Positions 38,812 to 50,733 of a DNA stretch of 64,000 bases are shown piece after piece; within the stretch, counting starts at the first letter, position 1, and each line of letters opens with the position of its first letter. A program made the position numbers and the translations under genes. The stretch spans positions 868,001 to 932,000 of the forward strand of contig JACZZP010000015.1 of NCBI GenBank assembly GCA_015183035.1, given 5' to 3'. The DNA is from Meloidogyne chitwoodi. Taxonomy: Eukaryota; Nematoda; Chromadorea; Rhabditida; Meloidogynidae. Below the pieces are notes generated by a model. It saw only the letters and a program-made list of their open reading frames with translations. It made no database searches and was not told where the DNA came from.

Positions 38812-39707
38812 ATATATCTTTATTAAATGCAACCATATATTTTATTTTAATTATTTATTTATTAACAAATTTACTTTTAAAAATTATATTAAAGGTCTAT
38901 AAACTAATTATAATCTTAAAAAAAGATTTTTTAGAAGTAAAATATTAATTTACCTTTAAAATTAATTAATTAATATATATTATATTTCATTGTTTAATTA
39001 CGAAAAGATTTAATTGTGAATATTTTATTATAAAAATTATTTTATACTTTTTTAATAATTTTATTTAAATATATTTTTTAATTTATTATAAAATATTAAT
39101 TTAAATTAATTATTATTAATTTTTTATAATATTTAAAAATCTAACTGATAAAACTTAAAATTATTTTTAATAGCTTCACTCATTTTTATAATAATTTTTT
39201 ATCAATTTTTCTTTAAATTATCATTAGTAAATAAGCAAATGCTGGCTTTTTTTACACTAATTTATTTAACAAAAATTAGTTGGTTTATTTATAATCAATT
39301 TAAGTAATTAATTAAAAAAATATATTTAAAATATTTAAATAATCATATAAATATTTATTTATTTATTTTAAAAAATACATATTTCTAGTATTATTAATTA
39401 AACTTTTATCAATTGAAAATTTATATACCTATTTAATTATTTTTTAAATAAAACTATCTTTTCTTAAATTTTTTACTTGAGAAAAATAGGAATGGTATTA
39501 CAGTCAGTGAACTTTCCTAGTTTGTAATGGGTGGGCGAGGTTCGTTGCCCGGTAGAATTATTGTTAAATTATAATTTCACTATTTTGTGGTTGATAAAAT
39601 AAAAATTCATAACTTATGATTTGATAATTCGAAATATATTTTAGCTTTTGCTCTAAATTTTTATTTTATAATAATCTAAATTATTTTTAGGATACAAAAA
39701 ATAAGAA
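38812..39707. other. Intergenic between invertase and LRR gene
   Basis: About 900 bases, mostly A/T. A slightly G+C-richer island at about 39490-39560 (GGGTGGGCGAGGTTCGTTGC) was inspected for a tRNA-like fold without success. No gene is supported. Confidence 0.4.
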
Positions 39708-42700
39708 ATGAATGTAAAATTGTTAATATTAATTTTATATTCCTTTGTATTTATTTATTTAATTAAAAGTGATATAAGTTTGCATCAAAGTTGGGAGGAT
39801 AATAATTCATTTGAGGATGAAGAAAATGATCCAGAATTACAAGTTTATTTTTATTATTTTTTTATTAAATTTAAAATTAACAATAACATAGTTTAAGTAA
39901 ATATGAATTTAAATATTTGAATTAAATTTATGTTTAATATATAAATAATTATGGGGCGTTCTGTGAGAGGTTAATAATTAATGAAATTATTTGACTTTTT
40001 ATTAATTATTTTAATTTAGTATTCGAGCAAACAAAGACAAGGACCTGTTAGAATTCATGTATGTGACAAATCATCAGGTAATAATTAAAAATTATTAAAT
40101 TTTGAAATTAAAAAGATAAAAGTATTTGTGAATGTATTCCTGGTGGAAATCAAACATTAAAATGCGGAGCTCAAGATCTGAAAAATACAAACTTGATAGT
40201 GCCTAAAGAAATTGGACTTATTGCAATTGCACATTTGGAACGTAATTCAATTAGTTATCTCTTTAAGGTAGTTAATATTAAAAATAAATTTATTTGGATA
40301 AACACAAGTTGAGAAATAAAAATAATTTATTTACAATACCCAAAATATAATGAGATAAATAACTGATGTTAGCTACAAATAAAGTGATTATTTTCTCCGG
40401 ATTGAGAAAAAAGGGCTAATTTCGATTTTCTATCTATCTTTCGAGAATTTTTTAATAGTGATATAATGGCAAAAAAATCTATTGAAAGTCTTAAATCATC
40501 AATTTTTGCTATATATTAGTTCTAAGCTCAGAAGACACAAATTAAGCAATTTTTATTCAACATACATACATAAATAATTACAAAAAGGCAATCATTAAAT
40601 AAATAGAAATGGGTGAATATTCAAATATCAAAAATATACACAATTATACAAATGAACAGCAATATGAGGTGAATATTTATTACTCCTGGTTCTTTATTTC
40701 CTCTCGTCTGTCGTCTTTCAGGGTTCATTTCGTCTTTCAAGGCTTACTTCTTGCTGCCCACCTCCCAATCGAATGGGGTTTCAATGACGCCCTTTGCCCT
40801 CAGAGCTTTTTTGAGCTTGTCGTAATACTAAAAAATGTGGAAATTAGGTTGGTTTTATAATTATGAACAAACACACCATCTGGTATTCTGGAACATCGTA
40901 GTAGCCGAGTGCGATGACGCTTTGTAGAATTTCTATAAATGGCAGCGACTTATACCAAATGTTGTAAAATACCTCCATATTCAGACGGACATCCTTTGAA
41001 GAGATCTCTGAGCATTCCTTCTTCCAAAGCATGGACACGGCGCTTCTGCTCCCCGAGTTCGGTCATGTTCTGGATTCGACGCCACGGGATCCCAGCGGTT
41101 GTCAGCTCCACGATCATGTAGATCTGTTAAAAAGAATTTAATTAATTAAATACGAAGAGCAGCGCACCCAGGACTCCACGTCGTCGGCCCTGCAGTATTC
41201 CATATTCTGAAATAAAAATATGTTTGCTCAAAAATAAAAAAAATCCGCTGACCATGTGACATCGGAGTGCTGCATAACGGGGGGTTCCACGAAATCCAGC
41301 CGCAGAACGTGGTCGACGCAAAGAGTTGTCTTCCCGGACATAACGACGACACATGCCAAAATCAAGGATGTAGATGTTGCGAATGTCCCCTCTACGATCC
41401 GATACTCCAACTGAGTAGTTGCCGGGCTTAATATCCCTGTGCAGATATCCAATTTTATGTAATTCCTCGATTGCTTCCAAAGTTTGCAGGGCCGATCCAA
41501 CGGCAGTTCCCATCGTGAAGTGTTCAGACTTTCGCGCCTTCCGTAGATCATGCAGGGACTTGCCAAGTAGCGTCATGACCATATAGAAGAAATTATCGCG
41601 CTGAATATAATAAAAGAGAAATTATTTTAGGTTAACTCTTATGTAAGAAAGAATCACATAACGTCCGCTCTCGTAGATCTTCGCGAAGTGCTTGAATTGC
41701 TGTCGTCCCGCGTCTTGAAGAACTGTCACGTCCATCATAAGCACGTTGTGCTCAGCATCGCAGTGCTCTGTCTTCAATGCGTAGACCAGTCCCGCACTGT
41801 CTCGTACGCGGTACACTTCGCCGAAAGCTCCAGCTCCAAGGCGGTCGTGAACAATCCAATTCAGGAACTTCTGGCCAGGCTCCAAGCCACGCTTCTTTGA
41901 TGACGACCTTGAGGACATTGAGCAGCGATGTAGGGCAGCAGGAACTAGTAGACGAGAAGTTGAGTTGTGCAGCAGGAACAAGTAGTCGAGCAGCAAGTGA
42001 GTTGAGTTGATGTGCTTAATGTGAATCATTTGGGGTTTTTATACTGGTTAAATAAGTGGCTCGAATGTCACGGCTCGGTATAAAAACCCCAAATGATTAC
42101 ATTAAGCACATCAACTCAACTCACTTGCTGCTCGACTACTTGTTCCTGCTGCACAACTCAACTTCTCGTCTACTAGTTCCTGCTGCCCTACATCGCTGCT
42201 CAATGTCCTCAAGGTCGTCATCAAAGAAGCGTGGCTTGGAGCCTGGCCAGAAGTTCCTGAATTGGATTGTTCACGACCGCCTTGGAGCTGGAGCTTTCGG
42301 CGAAGTGTACCGCGTACGAGACAGTGCGGGACTGGTCTACGCATTGAAGACAGAGCACTGCGATGCTGAGCACAACGTGCTTATGATGGACGTGACAGTT
42401 CTTCAAGACGCGGGACGACAGCAATTCAAGCACTTCGCGAAGATCTACGAGAGCGGACGTTATGTGATTCTTTCTTACATAAGAGTTAACCTAAAATAAT
42501 TTCTCTTTTATTATATTCAGCGCGATGATTTCTTCTATATGGTCATGACGCTACTTGGCAAGTCCCTGCATGATCTACGGAAGGCGCGAAAGTCTGAACA
42601 CTTCACGATGGGAACTGCCGTTGGATCGGCCCTGCAAACTTTGGAAGCAATCGAGGAATTACATAAAATTGGATATCTGCACAGGGATATTAAGCCCGGC

Positions 42701-45700
42701 AACTACTCAGTTGGAGTATCGGATCGTAGAGGGGACATTCGCAACATCTACATCCTTGATTTTGGCATGTGTCGTCGTTATGTCCGGGAAGACAACTCTT
42801 TGCGTCGACCACGTTCTGCGGCTGGATTTCGTGGAACCCCCCGTTATGCAGCACTCCGATGTCACATGGTCAGCGGATTTTTTTTATTTTTGAGCAAACA
42901 TATTTTTATTTCAGAATATGGAATACTGCAGGGCCGACGACGTGGAGTCCTGGGTGCGCTGCTCTTCGTATTTAATTAATTAAATTCTTTTTAACAGATC
43001 TACATGATCGTGGAGCTGACAACCGCTGGGATCCCGTGGCGTCGAATCCAGAACATGACCGAACTCGGGGAGCAGAAGCGCCGTGTCCATGCTTTGGAAG
43101 AAGGAATGCTCAGAGATCTCTTCAAAGGATGTCCGTCTGAATATGGAGGTATTTTACAACATTTGGTATAAGTCGCTGCCATTTATAGAAATTCTACAAA
43201 GCGTCATCGCACTCGGCTACTACGATGTTCCAGAATACCAGATGGTGTGTTTGTTCATAATTATAAAACCAACCTAATTTCCACATTTTTTAGTATTACG
43301 ACAAGCTCAAAAAAGCTCTGAGGGCAAAGGGCGTCATTGAAACCCCATTCGATTGGGAGGTGGGCAGCAAGAAGTAAGCCTTGAAAGACGAAATGAACCC
43401 TGAAAGACGACAGACGAGAGGAAATAAAGAACCAGGAGTAATAAATATTCACCTCATATTGCTGTTCATTTGTATAATTGTGTATATTTTTGATATTTGA
43501 ATATTCACCCATTTCTATTTATTTAATGATTGCCTTTTTGTAATTATTTATGTATGTATGTTGAATAAAAATTGCTTAATTTGTGTCTTCTGAGCTTAGA
43601 ACTAATATATAGCAAAAATTGATGATTTAAGACTTTCAATAGATTTTTTTGCCATTATATCACTATTAAAAAATTCTCGAAAGATAGATAGAAAATCGAA
43701 ATTAGCCCTTTTTTCTCAATCCGGAGAAAATAATCACTATTTAACAATTGCACAAATATAATAGTCTCAATACAACTTCCAATAATCTAAAGAATTTGTA
43801 AGACATTAATTTATTTTCAATTTTTATTCTTTAATTTTATTTGTTATTCTTGTAGAATAAAATTCTTCCTGGCCAGGAAAAGTCTTTACTATTATTAGAT
43901 CTTTCTCAAAATAAAATTGCTGATATAGAGCCTGGTTCTTTTGACAATTTTGTTAATTTATTGGAACTAAAATTAACACAAAATAATTTGGATGAACTGA
44001 GCGAGTTAGTTTCTTCGATAAAATAATTAAAAAATAATTAAATTTTTCCAAATATTAATTTTAAAAAAATTATTATCATTTTATTTCATTTAGTGATATT
44101 TTTACTAAATATCTTGGATCATTACATCAACTTTATTTGGACGACAATTTTCTCAGTATTTTCTTTTAAAAAAAATTTTAAATAATTTAATTAGAATATA
44201 TTTAAGGTAAATTAGATGATGGAGTATTTGATAACCTTAAAAACTTAAAAAAATTAGTTCTTGATGGAAACCGAGAATTAAAAATTTCTAAAAAAGTTTT
44301 TAAATTTTATTTTTAATTTAATTTAAAATATGTTAGATATTATCCTCATCCCTTTCTAATTTGGAAATTCTTTCTCTTGATTCATGTCATTTGGACAAAT
44401 TGGATGATGATTTATTTGAAAATTTACCGTATTTATAAATTAAAAATTATTATATAATTTATTATTTTAGTAATCTTCGTGCTCTTTCATTGTCGGGCAA
44501 TCCATTACGTAAAATTCCAAAAGCAATTTCTCCAGAAAAACTGCCAAAACTTGAAATACTTGTACTATCAGACACTTACTTGGAGTCTCTTAATGATGGA
44601 GAACTTTCAACAGTTGCACCTAATCTTAAAAAGCTTTGTGAGAGAAAATGAAATATTAACTAATTTACTTTTAAAACATAAATAGAAATATTTAATATAT
44701 ACCTATTTTTAAAGATATGCGAAGGAATAGATATTTCAAACGAATTGGTAATTGTGCATTTTGTGGACTAAAACAATTAGAAGTAATTCAAAACTAAAAA
44801 TAGAATTATACTCTTTAAAAATTTAAATTTAGAGCCTTGACTTCTCAGGATCAAAATCTTTTAATGAAATTGATTCAAATGCTTTTGGAAAATCTCCACC
44901 AAAAGAATTAAAGCAGATGAACTTAAATAATTGTAATTTTAGTACATTACATGAAGGAACACTTAAGAATGTATATTGGAGTACAATGCAAAGATTAGAA
45001 CTTGAAGGAAATCCTTGGGTAAATAAAATAAATATTTTTTAAATAAATTTAAATATTAAAGAATTGTGATTGCCAACTTAAATGGCTAATGCAGAATGAA
45101 AATGCTATGCGAACAGCATCTGAAAAATCTGAACCAATGTACAAATAAATTATTTTTAAAAAATTTTCTTTAAAGTTGCAACTCACCGGAAAATGTTAAA
45201 GGACAAGCCCTTTACGAAGCTAAAGACCACATTGACTGTGGATCTACTATTAATGGTGGTGTTTCTTCTATGGGCAAAACAATGGTGTTTATGATAATAA
45301 TGGTATATATTAATATATTTTTTAAATAAAATTTTGACCTTAATATTAATTAACTAAATAGTAAACTATATATAGGCTAGAGGATAATTCTAACCCTCTT
45401 GGATAGACTTTCGCTGAGATATTTTTTTCAACTTTTTTTATAATTATAAATAATAATTTTTTCTAATTTTTCAGATGCTTAGTGCAGCTGTTCTCGTTTT
45501 TGGAATTTTATATGCTCGTAAACATTTTACACTTGCAGGTATATTATTAAACTAAATTTAGTTAAATTATGAAACTAACTCATTGTCAGATTAACATTAA
45601 AAATAATAATATATTTTAGGCCAAAATATTTAAAATAAAACAAAAATATTATTCAAAATTTAGCTCGAATGGCTCCAGATCAAATTGGCTTCTCTGCAGG

Positions 45701-45818
45701 ACGAGAAATGTTCTCCAATGAATTTGAGGATGATAATGAACAAGAAGCAGATTTTGTCGAACCAGCCAATACGGTTGTTTCATTACGTAATGGAGTGCCT
45801 CAATCAGTTATTGTTTAA
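39708..45818 (+). CDS. Leucine-rich-repeat single-pass membrane protein
   Basis: A cell-surface LRR protein. It has a signal peptide (MNVKLLILILYSFVFIYL), an N-terminal cap with cysteines (ICECIPGGNQTLKCG) and LRRs such as LLLLDLSQNKIADIEPGSF, LHQLYLDDNFLS, LKKLVLDGNRELKI, LEILSLDSCHLDKL, LRALSLSGNPLRKI and LEILVLSDTYLESL. The C-terminal cap is LEGNPWNCDCQLKWL with later cysteines. After the cap come a membrane helix (MVFMIIM then MLSAAVLVFGILYARKH) and a short acidic cytoplasmic tail ending in SVIV at TAA 45816-45818. Such proteins usually act as adhesion or signalling receptors; the partner is unknown. The intron between exon end 40267 (SYLFK) and exon start 43857 (NKILPGQEKSLLLL) carries the 3.36-kb kinase palindrome, yet the flanking exons still join in frame, so the gene can remain functional. 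Confidence 0.85.
40744..41918 (-). CDS. CK1/TTBK-like protein kinase, left palindrome copy
   Basis: The mirror image of the right-arm gene, with the same six exons and 312-residue product as far as I compared the arms; the single arm difference is in the 5' region, not in the coding part. The start codon complement is at 41916-41918 and the stop at 40744-40746. It is transcribed leftwards, against the host LRR gene. Its TATAAAAA box is at 42036-42043, about 120 bases before the start. Because the copies are so alike, both could be active, or one could be a by-product of the duplication; the sequence shows no disabling change in either. Confidence 0.85.
42036..42043 (-). promoter_or_regulatory. 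TATA box of the left kinase copy
   Basis: TATAAAAA on the minus strand, mirror of the box at 42079-42086. Only 35 bases separate the two boxes, so the two genes share a tiny common upstream region. Confidence 0.6.
42079..42086 (+). promoter_or_regulatory. TATA box of the right kinase copy
   Basis: TATAAAAA located 117 bases upstream of the kinase ATG at 42203. The longer open frame that starts at 42056 begins before this box and is therefore unlikely to be translated from its first ATG. Confidence 0.6.
42203..43377 (+). CDS. CK1/TTBK-like protein kinase, right palindrome copy
   Basis: Exons 42203-42463, 42521-42868, 42915-42953, 42998-43148, 43189-43244 and 43294-43377 join in frame to 312 residues. 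The catalytic elements are complete: glycine loop LGAGAFGEVY, lysine in YALKTE, HRD-type YLHRDIKPGN, DFG in ILDFGMCRRYV, and a CK1-type activation segment FRGTPRYAAL. The later part reads RADDVESWIYMIVELTTAG and IPWRRI, and then GYYDVPEYQ, as in worm CK1-like kinases. It phosphorylates Ser/Thr in principle. In C. elegans this expanded family is largely expressed in the male germline, but that is family knowledge and is not seen here. Introns are very short (40 to 57 bases). I chose ATG 42203 because it follows the TATA box and begins a polar MSSRSSSKKRG N-terminus. Confidence 0.88.
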
Positions 45819-46724
45819 TTGAATATGAAAAATGAATTCTTTTTCTCTTAATTAATTTTTTATTTATTATTAAATAATCTAATTCATTAATAAATTTTAT
45901 TTTTAAATAAATATTTTTATTAATTTTTATTTTTTATATATCGAGACTAAAATAGCAACATTAAAATTAACAATTATTTAAAAGTGCAACAAATATTTAT
46001 AAACAATAAATTAAATTTATTTTTAATTTTTTCAAATATTAATTTCGAAAACAAAAAATATAAACATCACATTTTTGTTTACAGATTTGTTTAAACTGAA
46101 TCTTTTAACAAAACAAAACAATTTGTTTTTTATTTTTGTTATTTTATTGGATAAATAACTTCTTAAATAAATTCTGCCTTAAAAAGTAAAATGACAGGTG
46201 ACACATTATTAAAATAATTATTTTGGAGCAGCTTTTTTATTCTTTCATAAAATGTTTTTTTTTTTGATTATTTTTTGCCTAATTTTAGTAATAAATTTTC
46301 TTTTTTAACACATGTTGTTGTTTTTATTTAAAAAAATATATTGAGAAGGACCTCGTGCTTATTTTTGCTGATCTCCTCTTTGTGTACTAAATCCGTCCTT
46401 TTTTAAACATTCAATCTTTTTTTTGCCTTGTGGCACTCAAAGTTTGTTGTGAATATCCACTGATAAATAATTGGAGATTTTAGTAGTAAACAATCACTAC
46501 AAAATACGAGAAGAATTTTGGGCCATATATAAAGGAATTAAATAAACACTGATCATCTATAAACTCATTAAGAAAAACAAAAGCTAATAGCTTATAAATA
46601 TAAACATTCCCTAATAAATATAATTATTCTATGAATTTTTAATAAAATATTAAAATTTTTTAATATAAAATTATAACAAAATTTAATTTTAAGCAAACAA
46701 ATCTTAATTATTTAAATTTAAAAA
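45819..46724. other. Intergenic, upstream of small heat shock gene
   Basis: About 900 bases containing the LRR 3' UTR and the heat shock gene promoter. A TATAAATA sequence at 46593-46600 lies about 125 bases before the start codon. I looked for GAA/TTC heat-shock element trimers and found none that were convincing. Confidence 0.35.
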
Positions 46725-47161
46725 ATGTTGACAGCTCAACGAATTCCTATAAGTCATGATGAATCTAGTGTCAGCCAATGGGACTGGCCTCTCCAACATA
46801 ATGATGGAATTGTTAAAGTTCAAGAAAATTCAGAAACTTGGGAAGTTGATTTAGATATGTCCTTCTTTGAACCAAAAGAGATTGAAGTAAATTTAAATTT
46901 AAAAATATTTTCATTTTTTTAAAAGGTAAAAGTAATTGGTGATTGTCTCAACTTCCATTGCCAACACGAAAAGCGTAGCGATGTGCATGGAGGCGCTGTC
47001 AGTCGTGAAGTTAATCGAAGCTATCGACTTCCTGAAGATTTGGACCGTAACACAATTAAGGTTTTTTAAAAGAAAATTAAAAAAAAATAATTAAAATTAT
47101 TTTTCAGTCTCATTTACTTCACAATGGTGTTTTGCGTGTGACTGCAAAAAAGCGTCATTGA
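46725..47161 (+). CDS. Small heat shock protein, 12-kDa nematode type
   Basis: Three exons give about 115 residues with a short N-terminus, one alpha-crystallin domain and almost no C-terminal extension. The domain reads DLDMSFFEPKEIEVKVIGD, then FHCQHEKRSD, SREVNRSYRLPEDLD and LLHNGVLRVTAKK, the conserved G-V-L end. The stop TGA is at 47159-47161. The size and missing extension match the worm HSP-12 group, monomer or small-oligomer members of the family whose holdase activity is weak or unproven. There is no I-x-I tail, so large oligomers are not expected. Confidence 0.9.
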
Positions 47162-47482
47162 ACCTAAGAGACACGAAAGCGATGATTAATTAAATAATAT
47201 ACTCATAAAATTAAATAATATTTTTTTTAACATACAATAAGCGATTACTTTTTTTTATTTTTAAATAAAAATATTGAAAATTAATGGTCAAAATAATAAT
47301 AATATAAAATTATAAAAGAATTGTAAAGCAAAAAAATTAATCCTTTAGAGCACCAAAAGACAATCAAAAAATAAATCAAATATTAAATTTAAAAAAATCT
47401 AGCTGAGATTATCAAAACAAATAAACTATCAAAAATTATAAAATTAAATGACTAGAAGAATAATTAAAAAATAAAATATAAT
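47162..47482. other. Short gap between convergent genes
   Basis: About 320 A+T-rich bases that must hold the 3' UTRs of the heat shock gene and wolframin. Nothing else seen. Confidence 0.4.
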
Positions 47483-50400
47483 TTATGAAATAATCATAAA
47501 TGGGGCAAATACAAAATTAAAAATAATTTCGAAAGCATTGTTTAAACGAGCCCATATTTTTCGCCTTCCAGATTTAACGCTAGTCAATCGAAGATGTTTT
47601 AATTTGTCCGAATTTAACTAAAAAAAATTTTTAATTTTTCAATTAAACAAACTTTGTTGCAAATAAGGCATTCAAGTTGAAGCAGTCGAAGGCGTGGTGG
47701 GTACCGAAAAACTGGATAATTATCAAAAAATGCAATAAAACGAATAATGTCTCCTTCATCTAAAAATCGTAATACTTCACCAAAATTGTGTTGAGCAGTT
47801 AATAGTAACTGCCCTTTATTTCCACTTATTTGAAATTTTTCGCCATAAGGACCACTAACCTTAAAAAATATTAATTTTTAATTATTAAAAAAAAATAATT
47901 ATTATTAAAAAAAAACTTCTAATTCATAAGTATAATGATTGTGTTGAGCAAGACTACATTCATTTGAATATAAATCTCTTGGAATAGAATCTTCATCTGT
48001 GCTATCAGTATCATAAAAACAACGAATAGCTTGAGCAACAGAATCAGGCAAATAATCTAGTAAAGTCTCAAAAGAATTATCAATATCAGAAATACGAATA
48101 GATTGAACAGTTCCTTTCCAATTTATTGCCATACCTTTTAATTAATTTTTGGATAAAATATCAGAAAAAACCTTTCATTTGAGAACAATGCATTTGTGAA
48201 TGTATTTGATTAGCACCATTAATTGCACAATGATTTTCAAATTGAAGCCAAGTAAGATTTGTCAATTCAGAAGAAGCATCAAAAGAAGAGTGACTTTGAT
48301 AAAGAAAAGAAATTACAGCCAAAGAACCAAGTAAATAAGAAAAAAATAAAATCAAAACACTTTTTGTATTAAAAACTTAAGAAAAAATAATAAAAATAAA
48401 TAAATAATAAATAAACTAACATTTAATTTTATATTTTTTTATAATAATATTGTAACATTTTCGAACGATCAGAGGAAGTAGAAATACAAATAATGTAATT
48501 AAAATTTTAAGAATTGTAATCTGAAAATAAAAATTTAATTATTTAAAGTTTTATGAGTCAACTATTTATTTTATTTTAATTTTTTAAAATTAAAAAGATT
48601 AATTACCAAATTAATTGCTCTCTTTATTTGTGAAAATAAAATTCCAAAAGCCATTGTTGCACCAATATAATTAGGGAGAACAAATATTGAAAACAGAGAA
48701 ATTGCAAATAAAAAACTTGTAATTGAAAATTGTTTAAATCCAATCAAAACCATTGTTAAGGAAATATTTGACCAAATAAGGCAAACAATATAAGGCAAAA
48801 TAGATCTTAAAAATAAAACAAAATGTCCATTTGAAGATGGATAGCGACGAGATTTGTGTAAAGCAATTGATAATAAAATAGGAGGAATAATAAGAAGAGC
48901 AAGTGAAGATAATCCAAAATTAAGGCGAATATTACCTAATTTTTAAATTAAAATTAAAAAAATAATTTTTTACCAAACTTCCAAGAGAAGAAATGTCGCC
49001 AAATAAAACTTCGACCAAATGATAATCGAATTTTTGAACTAAGCTTGGGTATACTAAATAATAAATATGTAAAATATTCTAAAATAATTATTAAAGAAAA
49101 ACAAACAAAGAAATAAAATTTGCAAATAAAATTGCTGTTAATCCCCAAAAACTAAAAGCTCCTTCAGACATTAATTCAACAAAACAAGTTCCAGTAAAGA
49201 AGAAAGCAATTCCACAAAAAATTATTGAATTTGGCACATATTTGTCAGATATTCCAATTGAAAAAAAGAAAAGAAAAAGTGAAAGAATAAAATTTAAATA
49301 AAGAGAGAAGCTAGTTTTAAAATAAAAACGGCTAATTAAAAAAGAATCATCATTGCCTTCAATATTTTTTCCTAAAAAATATTATTTTTAGAAAAAATTT
49401 CTTGACAAAAAAATTAAAAAAAACCTTCATTAGATTTTTCAAAAGTATTTTTAACATTAATCAAATCCTTCTTAGATTTCTCATAAAATAAATGTCCAAA
49501 ATGTTGCCAAATAGCTAATTTATCATCAAATGATGTTTGTTTTTTGAACATTTTTAAAGTAAAATAACACATTGAAATAAATGAAAAATGAGCTAAAATA
49601 ATTGGCGCTGCATTAAAAATAGTGTTGAGCCTGTTATACAAAAAATAATGAAAATATTTATTTTTTTTAATTGAGGAAATTAGGTTTAAAAAAAAATCCT
49701 GAATAAATGTTTGGGACTTTTAATTACACAATTAAATTAAATTAAAAAAATAATTTTATATAAATACTAACCCAATAAGTTGAACAAAACAAATCAATAC
49801 AAGAGTTTGAACTTGATGTAAAGGAATAAGAGCATAAAACAATGTATGCCATTGTTGTTGTAATTTCTCAAGTAAATAATCCAAAATTGAATCAAACATT
49901 CTAAGTCCCTAAAGTATGAATAGAGTTCGTAATAGAATTTTCGAAATATTTTAATATTGCTTGAGCCTAAATTATCCAAATATAACGGAAAATCTTAGGT
50001 TAATTTGGTCAAATTTAGTCTTAAATTTAGAGAAATGCCAACAGCAGTCTATAAATTTTCCAACTTAATAATTTACCTAATAAAATATAATAAAATTAAA
50101 AACCTTGTTAGAATTATTTTTCTTTTCTGCTTCTTTTTCAATTGCTTGAATTAACTTTTCCAAAAATTCTTTATCTTTTTCATCATTTTTATTATCAAAA
50201 TATTCATTTAAATCAATATTATGCAAAAAATTATCTATTGCACCTAAAAACTTTAAATTTTTTAAAAAGTTCAAACTTTTTTGGTCGTCATCAGCAGATG
50301 AGCTTTTAAATGAATTTAACAATTCTCTAGCACTTTTTTCATTTGGCTGATTTTTTACGACATTGAAAATTCGTCTAGCTGCATCTCTAGACCAATTTTC

Positions 50401-50574
50401 TTAAAAAAATTTTAAAAATATTTTCTTTTAAATTTTTATCAAATAAAAACCGTTTTCACTTCGACAAAATTTAGATTGAGACAAATCTTTCTTCCAACTA
50501 TTTTCTCTTTTATCATCATCAGAAGAGTCTGACCTAGTAAATGCTTTTGAACTTTTCATAATTATTCTTCTCAT
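47483..50574 (-). CDS. wfs-1: Wolframin (WFS1-like ER membrane protein)
   Basis: A multi-pass endoplasmic reticulum protein linked to calcium balance and the unfolded protein response. The N-terminal cytosolic part is polar ([15 protein letters not shown]), with helical segments ([31 protein letters not shown]). The middle exons encode about nine hydrophobic helices (for example [16 protein letters not shown] and [10 protein letters not shown]). The C-terminal lumenal domain is diagnostic: [64 protein letters not shown], then a hydrophobic end ([14 protein letters not shown]) with TAA at 47483-47485. Two in-frame ATGs are possible, 50574 and 50559; the first follows a TTTAATTAAAG acceptor-like site. 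The protein appears full length. Confidence 0.87.
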
Positions 50575-50733
50575 TAATCTTTAATTAAATATTAATTAGT
50601 TTTTATTCAACAATTGATCAACACTCTGTAGCTGGATTAACTGACAACATAATAACGATGGAAGAGGAGAAATAACACATTTAAAAAAATTGTATAATTA
50701 AAAAACAATTCAATTCTACATTATATATGTAGA

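Larger units (their letters stand above)
40383..43738. repeat. 3.36-kb near-perfect palindrome carrying two divergent kinase genes
   Basis: The left arm 40383-42044 (1662 bases) is the reverse complement of the right arm 42078-43738 (1661 bases). Every mirrored frame I compared has coordinates summing to 84121, so there is no insertion or deletion across the arms until position 42023, where the left arm has one extra base. The unpaired centre is 33 bases (42045-42077). Both ends break at AGTGATTATTTTCTCC, and the flanks are then unrelated. I see no clear target-site duplication. The arms are less A+T rich than the host gene in their coding parts. It sits wholly inside an LRR gene intron. Confidence 0.93.

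Noticed and set aside
39490..39560. Possible tRNA gene
   Set aside because: A GGTTCG-like sequence and a G+C-richer patch are present, but no cloverleaf with matching acceptor and anticodon stems could be drawn.
40844..41121. Antisense frames within both palindrome arms
   Set aside because: They are shadows of the kinase exons and introns on the other strand and occur in mirrored pairs for that reason only.
42056..42202. Extended N-terminus for the right kinase starting at 42056
   Set aside because: The ATG lies upstream of the TATA box and its mirror-image counterpart differs because of the unpaired centre; the residues encoded are leader-like and not kinase sequence.
40383..43738. The palindrome as an assembly or read fold-back artefact
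   Set aside because: A fold-back read would mirror the flanks too. Here the left and right flanks are different, both belong to the same LRR gene in correct order and frame, and both arms end at the same internal base. It still deserves read-level confirmation.
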